A DNA stretch of 64,000 nucleotides from Streptomyces sp. NBC_00490. Its GTDB lineage: Bacteria > Actinomycetota > Actinomycetes > Streptomycetales > Streptomycetaceae. Shown here piece after piece: positions 60,594-64,000 of the stretch (the first letter of the stretch is position 1; the number at the start of each line of letters is the position of its first letter). A model generated the notes under the pieces. It had not been told where the DNA came from and made no database searches. It saw nothing but the letters and a program-made list of their open reading frames with translations. The position numbers and the translations under genes are program-made. The stretch covers positions 682,001-746,000 of the forward strand of contig NZ_CP107869.1 of NCBI RefSeq assembly GCF_036013645.1. The letters run 5' to 3'.

Positions 60594-61980
60594 CGGGTCT
60601 GTCCTTCGTCGATACCCCTGCCTTCAGGCTGGGGAGGAAACGAAGCTCCTGCGGAGCAGGGCAGGGGAAGCCGGTTCGCCGCCAGGGCGGATGGGTGTGC
60701 GCCGTCCACCGGCTGACACCCGCTGCCCATACGGAAGTTGATAAAGTGTGAGACGTGACGCGGCAGGTCAAGCGGGCGTTCAAGTACCGCTTCTACCCCA
60801 CCGGCGTGCAGGCGGCTGAGTTGTCGCGCACGTTCGGCTGTGTCCGCCTCGTCTACAACAAGGCCTTGGAGGAGCGCACCCGGGCCTGGTACGGCGAGCA
60901 GCGCCGCATCTCCTATGTGCAGTCCTCCGCCGCGTTGACGCAGTGGAAGAAGACCGAGGAACTGGCCTTCTTGGCGGAGGTGTCCTCGGTTCCGTTGCAG
61001 CAGGCGCTGCGCCATTTGCAGACGGCGTTCGGGAACTTCTTCGCCCAGCGTGCGAAGTACCCGCGCTACAAGAGCCGCAAGAAGTCCCGCGCGTCGGCCG
61101 AGTACACCCGCAGCGCCTTCACCTGGCGCGCCGGGCGCCTGACGCTGGCGAAGATGGCCGGCCCTCTGGACATCCGCTGGTCGCGTCCGCTGCCGGAAGG
61201 TGCCGAGCCCACGACGGTGACGGTGTCCCGTGACGCGGCGGGTCGCTGGTTCGTGTCCCTGCTGTGCGAGGACACCATCGCCCCGGCCCCCGTCACCACG
61301 GCGGCCGTCGGCCTGGACGCCGGGATCACCTCCCTGGTGACCCTGTCCACCGGGGAAAAGGTCGCCAACCCGAGACATGAGAGGCGGGATCGGGCACGGC
61401 TGGCCCGTGCGCAGCGGGAGTTGTCGCGCAAGGCGAAGGGCTCGGCGAACCGGGAGAAGGCCCGCCGCAAAGTCGCCCGCGTGCATGCGCGGATCGCCGA
61501 CCGGCGCCAAGACTTCCTGCACAAGCTGTCGACTCGACTCGTCCGCGAGAACCAAACGGTCGTGATCGAACACCTGAGCGTCCGCAACCTGCTGAAGAAC
61601 GGCACGCTCGCACGCGCCATCAGTGATGCGGCCTGGACGCAACTGCGCTCCCTGCTGGAGTACAAGTGCGCCTGGTACGGGCGCGAGCTCGTCGTGATCG
61701 ACCGCTTCTTTCCCAGCAGCAAGACGTGCGGGAACTGCGGCACGGTCGCGGCGAAGATGCCGCTGAACGTCCGCGAATGGACGTGCGCCTGCGGCGTCGT
61801 GCATGACCGCGACATCAACGCGGCACGCAACATCCTGGCCGCCGGGCTGGCGGCATCTGCCTGCGGAGACGGTGTAAGACCTCAACGGGAGTCCTCCCGG
61901 ACAGGGCAGTCGTCGGTGAAACAGGAACCCCAGCGGGCGACCGCCGGAATCCCCCACCTTTAGGCGGGAGAGGAAGTCAA
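60590..61980 (+). mobile_element. IS200/IS605-type solitary TnpB element (IS1341-like), copy 3
   Basis: Same length (1391 bp) and borders as copy 1: it begins TCATCGGGTCTG (60590) and ends TCAA (61977-61980). Left hairpin 60616-60635 and right hairpin 61951-61968 each carry mismatches that are absent from copy 1. No tnpA. Confidence 0.82.
60755..61963 (+). CDS. tnpB: TnpB, RNA-guided RuvC-type nuclease of IS605 family (copy 3)
   Basis: 402 residues, collinear with copy 1; the RuvC residues D188, E272 and D353 and the zinc cysteines are intact. Differences by eye are ~12 residues (e.g. SKTCGNCG for SKLCGNCG, and PVTT for AAAA near 180). Near-identity implies recent movement. Confidence 0.95.
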   Translation: MTRQVKRAFKYRFYPTGVQAAELSRTFGCVRLVYNKALEERTRAWYGEQRRISYVQSSAALTQWKKTEELAFLAEVSSVPLQQALRHLQTAFGNFFAQRAKYPRYKSRKKSRASAEYTRSAFTWRAGRLTLAKMAGPLDIRWSRPLPEGAEPTTVTVSRDAAGRWFVSLLCEDTIAPAPVTTAAVGLDAGITSLVTLSTGEKVANPRHERRDRARLARAQRELSRKAKGSANREKARRKVARVHARIADRRQDFLHKLSTRLVRENQTVVIEHLSVRNLLKNGTLARAISDAAWTQLRSLLEYKCAWYGRELVVIDRFFPSSKTCGNCGTVAAKMPLNVREWTCACGVVHDRDINAARNILAAGLAASACGDGVRPQRESSRTGQSSVKQEPQRATAGIPHL

Positions 61981-61997
61981 GACTGGCCAACTCCTGA
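61850..61997 (+). ncRNA. Predicted omegaRNA scaffold and guide, TnpB copy 3
   Basis: By analogy with known TnpB systems: 3' part of tnpB, right hairpin 61951-61968, element end 61980, and guide from 61981 (GACTGGCCAACTCCTG). The guide differs from copy 1, as expected for independent insertions. Confidence 0.38.
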
Positions 61998-62395
61998 GCT
62001 CGGCGGCGCATTCGGAGCGCTGGCCCCGAGGCGGCTCCCTCCCTGCGGATGGGCCAATTCGTTCCGCGGACCGGCCCTCTCGAGTTCAGGCATCTGCTGT
62101 GAGGCAGCCCATTTCCGCTCTCTTGAACCAGAGCCAAGCTAGTTCTAGAGTGCTTTCCAGTCAACAGAAGTGGAAGAAGCCAGATGTATCCGATCTCAAT
62201 CTCATGACTACAAGTCAAGAGAGAAGGGAATTCTCAGCCGGAACCAGGCCTCGCGACCGGGCTACGCCTCGGATCGTCGGACGGTTTCCTGATCCACCGC
62301 TGGTGAGCCGCCTGGCCTAGGTCCGCGCGCACGCGGCTCCAACCAGGGCGATGAGCCGCGTAACGATCTGAAGGAACGTGAGAGTGCAACAGACC
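61981..62395. other. AT-richer intergenic stretch
   Basis: About 415 bases right of the TnpB element; 62110-62235 is clearly less GC-rich than the window average. No gene is recognised; the 38-codon ATG frame at 62204 has no ribosome site. Confidence 0.45.
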
Positions 62396-63345
62396 ATGAT
62401 GGCGGTCCACCTGTTCGAACACGGCGAACCCGAGGTACTCCAGTACCTGGAGGTACGCCGGGACGGCCCGCGTGGCCGCTGCCGTTCCAGCTCGGCCGGG
62501 ACGCCGCCGGCGAAATCGTCGCCACCGGCACCAACGTCACCAAGTGGCACCCCGGCGACCGAGCCGTCCAACTCCCCCACCCACCATGCCGCAACTGCGC
62601 CCTGTGCATCCGCGGACTGGAAAACCTGTGCGTCGACACCACCTACCCCGGACACCAGATCTTCGGCGGATACGCCCAATACGTCGTACGCCACCAGGAC
62701 ACCGTCCTGCCCATCCCCGACGGCATCGACTACGCAACCGCCGCCGCCACCATGTGGACCTACACCACCCCCCTCAACTGCGCACGCCAGGCACCCGTCG
62801 GCCCCGGCGACACAGTGCTCATCACCGGCGCCAGCGGCGGCATGGCCACCGCCTGCGCCCAACTGGCCAAACTCAGCGGCGCCACCGTCATCGGCACCAC
62901 CACCAAGGCAGACCGCGACGACGCACTCAAGACACTCGGCTACGACCACATCCTGCACTCCACCGACCCCCACCTGCCCGCACAGGTCAGACAGCTGACA
63001 CACGGACTGGGCGCCGACGCCGTCTGGGACTGCGTCGGCGGCAACGACTTCTTCCACCTCTCCCTGTCCTGCGCACGCCTCGGCGCCACCGTCACCGTCC
63101 TGGGCACACCCCCCAGCCAAAGCTCCCGCCTCGAACTGGACGCACTCACCCTCATCGGCCAGCAAGTGAAGATCGCCGGGGTACGCGGCGCCACCCGGCG
63201 CGACCAGCAACTGTGCCTTCAACTACTGGCCGCCGGACACATCCACCCCATCATCGACCGGTCCTACCCCCTCGCAGAAGCAGCCCAGGCCCACACCTAC
63301 CTGGAAAGCCACCGCCAAGTCGGCAAAGTCATCCTCCTGCCCTGA
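62396..63345 (+). pseudogene. MDR-type zinc-containing alcohol dehydrogenase with N-terminal deletion
   Basis: The gene opens ATG MAVHLFEHGEPEVLQYLEV in one frame, then jumps to another at about 62470: PLPFQLGRDAAGEIVATG, CRNCALCIRGLENLCVD (zinc loop), GDTVLITGASGGMATACAQL (nucleotide loop), ending SHRQVGKVILLP. The ~40 residues between, part of the GroES-like domain, are missing, and the two parts are in different frames. The rest is in excellent codon bias, so the break is recent. A restart at a later codon cannot give a full catalytic domain. Confidence 0.8.
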
Positions 63346-63423
63346 CTGGGTCGCAGACCGCCGGTCCGAGCAGGCGGGCAGCCGACCGGAAACACTGGCC
63401 TGCCCGCCAGTCCCAACTGCCCT

Positions 63424-64000
63424 AAGAGGTCCTAACAAAGGCGCTGTACGTGCCGGTGGGTGATGAGGCAGGTGGCGAGACCGAGGAAGGCTTCGTGGAT
63501 GTCGTCGCGTCGTTCCCAGCGGATCCGTAGGCGGCGGAAGCCGTGCAGCCAGGCGATCGTTCTCTCGACGACATAGCGGAAGATGCCCAGGCCGGAGCCG
63601 TGTGGTTGGCCTCGTTCGGCGATGACCGGGCGGATGCCGCGGGCCCAGAGCAGGCGGCGGTACTTGTCGTGGTCGTAGCCGCGGTCGGCCAGGAGCGCGT
63701 CGGGGCGGTGTCTGGGCCGGCCGACGACGCCGGACACGGCCGGAACCTTGTCCAGCAGGGGCAGCAACTGCGTGACGTCGTTGCGGTTTCCGCCGGTCAG
63801 TGACACTGCGAGCGGGATGCCCTGGCCGTCGGTGAGGACGTGGTGCTTGCTGCCCGGCCGTGCGCGGTCGACCGGGCTGGGCCCGCTTTTGGGCCGCGCC
63901 GAGCGGCCCGCACGTGCGAGGAGTCGATCACCGCCCGCGACCAGTCCAGTTTCTTCGCGGCCCGCAGCTTCTTCAGCAGCACCAGGTGCAACTTGTCCCA
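63424..64000 (-). mobile_element. IS5-family (IS427-like) insertion sequence, right edge of window
   Basis: Only the transposase 3' part lies in the window. The terminus is near AGAGGTCCTAAC (63426-63437), which includes the transposase stop; the opposite terminus is outside, so the inverted repeat cannot be checked. Confidence 0.7.
63432..64000 (-). CDS. IS5-family DDE transposase, expressed by -1 frameshift, 5' end outside window
   Basis: From the window edge one frame reads [20 protein letters not shown] and [18 protein letters not shown], where DSS holds the first catalytic Asp. At CCA AAA G (about 63889-63895) a -1 slip gives [20 protein letters not shown] and [20 protein letters not shown]. 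It continues [17 protein letters not shown] (second Asp), then [18 protein letters not shown] (Glu) and stops at 63432. The A-AAA-G-type slippery site and -1 direction are the usual programmed frameshift of IS5/IS427 transposases, so it is probably functional. Confidence 0.85.
   Translation of the reverse strand, partial: GQVAPGAAEEAAGREETGLVAGGDRLLARAGRSARPKSGPSPVDRARPGSKHHVLTDGQGIPLAVSLTGGNRNDVTQLLPLLDKVPAVSGVVGRPRHRPDALLADRGYDHDKYRRLLWARGIRPVIAERGQPHGSGLGIFRYVVERTIAWLHGFRRLRIRWERRDDIHEAFLGLATCLITHRHVQRLC

Noticed and set aside
60590..62218. 542-codon minus-strand frame antisense to tnpB copy 3, with a counterpart at copy 1
   Set aside because: Repeated only because the two tnpB copies are identical; composition is that of an antisense shadow, no ribosome site.
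1..64000. CRISPR arrays, tRNA or rRNA genes
   Set aside because: No spaced direct repeats and no cloverleaf or rRNA-like segment was seen on either strand.

Overview
The DNA is very GC-rich with strong G/C preference at third codon positions. It carries an NRPS module, a SigB/SigF-type sigma factor, secreted polysaccharide-degrading enzymes with a perfect CebR-type operator, a Tat signal, and CGNR, PadR and XRE/MmyB-type regulators. All of this points to Streptomyces or a close relative. About a dozen broken gene fragments, three solitary TnpB elements and one IS5-family element suggest an accessory region such as a chromosome arm, not the conserved core (inference).

Layout. 1-2.4 kb: start of an NRPS gene (condensation plus adenylation), leaving the window on the left. 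2.8-8.3 kb: GAF/PP2C phosphatase, secreted GH16 glucanase with a ricin-type lectin domain, an ectB fossil, a LysE-type exporter and a SigB/SigF-family sigma factor. 8.5-9.9 kb: first TnpB element. 10.3-20.4 kb: membrane zinc-ribbon protein, MFS exporter, GNAT, a divergent CGNR regulator/metallo-hydrolase pair around a clear operator, fossils of DNA ligase (two) and LexA, a histidine kinase/response regulator pair and a PAP2 phosphatase that reads antisense into the regulator gene. 20.6-26.7 kb: two zinc-independent quinone-type oxidoreductases, two paralogous HD-domain proteins on either side of a GlxA/AraC-type regulator, and a PadR/SnoaL-like divergent pair sharing a perfect 32-bp palindrome.

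26.9-48.7 kb is an apparent envelope, ion and energy stress block: DUF4232 lipoprotein, amphi-Trp protein, two small alpha/beta or SHOCT proteins, a DUF2252 protein, a ClC/K+ channel/membrane protein operon coupled by ATGA overlaps, DUF2254 membrane protein, GH15 trehalase-like enzyme, Na+/H+-type antiporter with a nucleotide-binding tail, cytochrome bd oxidase (cydAB), an SDR and an unusual gluconokinase-mutarotase fusion. A second TnpB element sits inside it and touches the stop codon of the ClC gene.

49-64 kb is mostly catabolic: an AA10 LPMO behind a CebR box, an alcohol dehydrogenase/cupin/carboxymuconolactone-decarboxylase operon divergent from an XRE regulator, a secreted GH78 rhamnosidase with a LacI-type operator candidate, a dienelactone-hydrolase-like protein lacking its nucleophile, a DHFR/RibD-like reductase, a Tat-exported amidohydrolase, the third TnpB element (near twin of the first), a deleted oxidoreductase gene and an IS5-family transposase running off the right edge.

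I saw no tRNA, rRNA, CRISPR array or replication origin. Domain calls rest on motifs read by eye; no database search was run.
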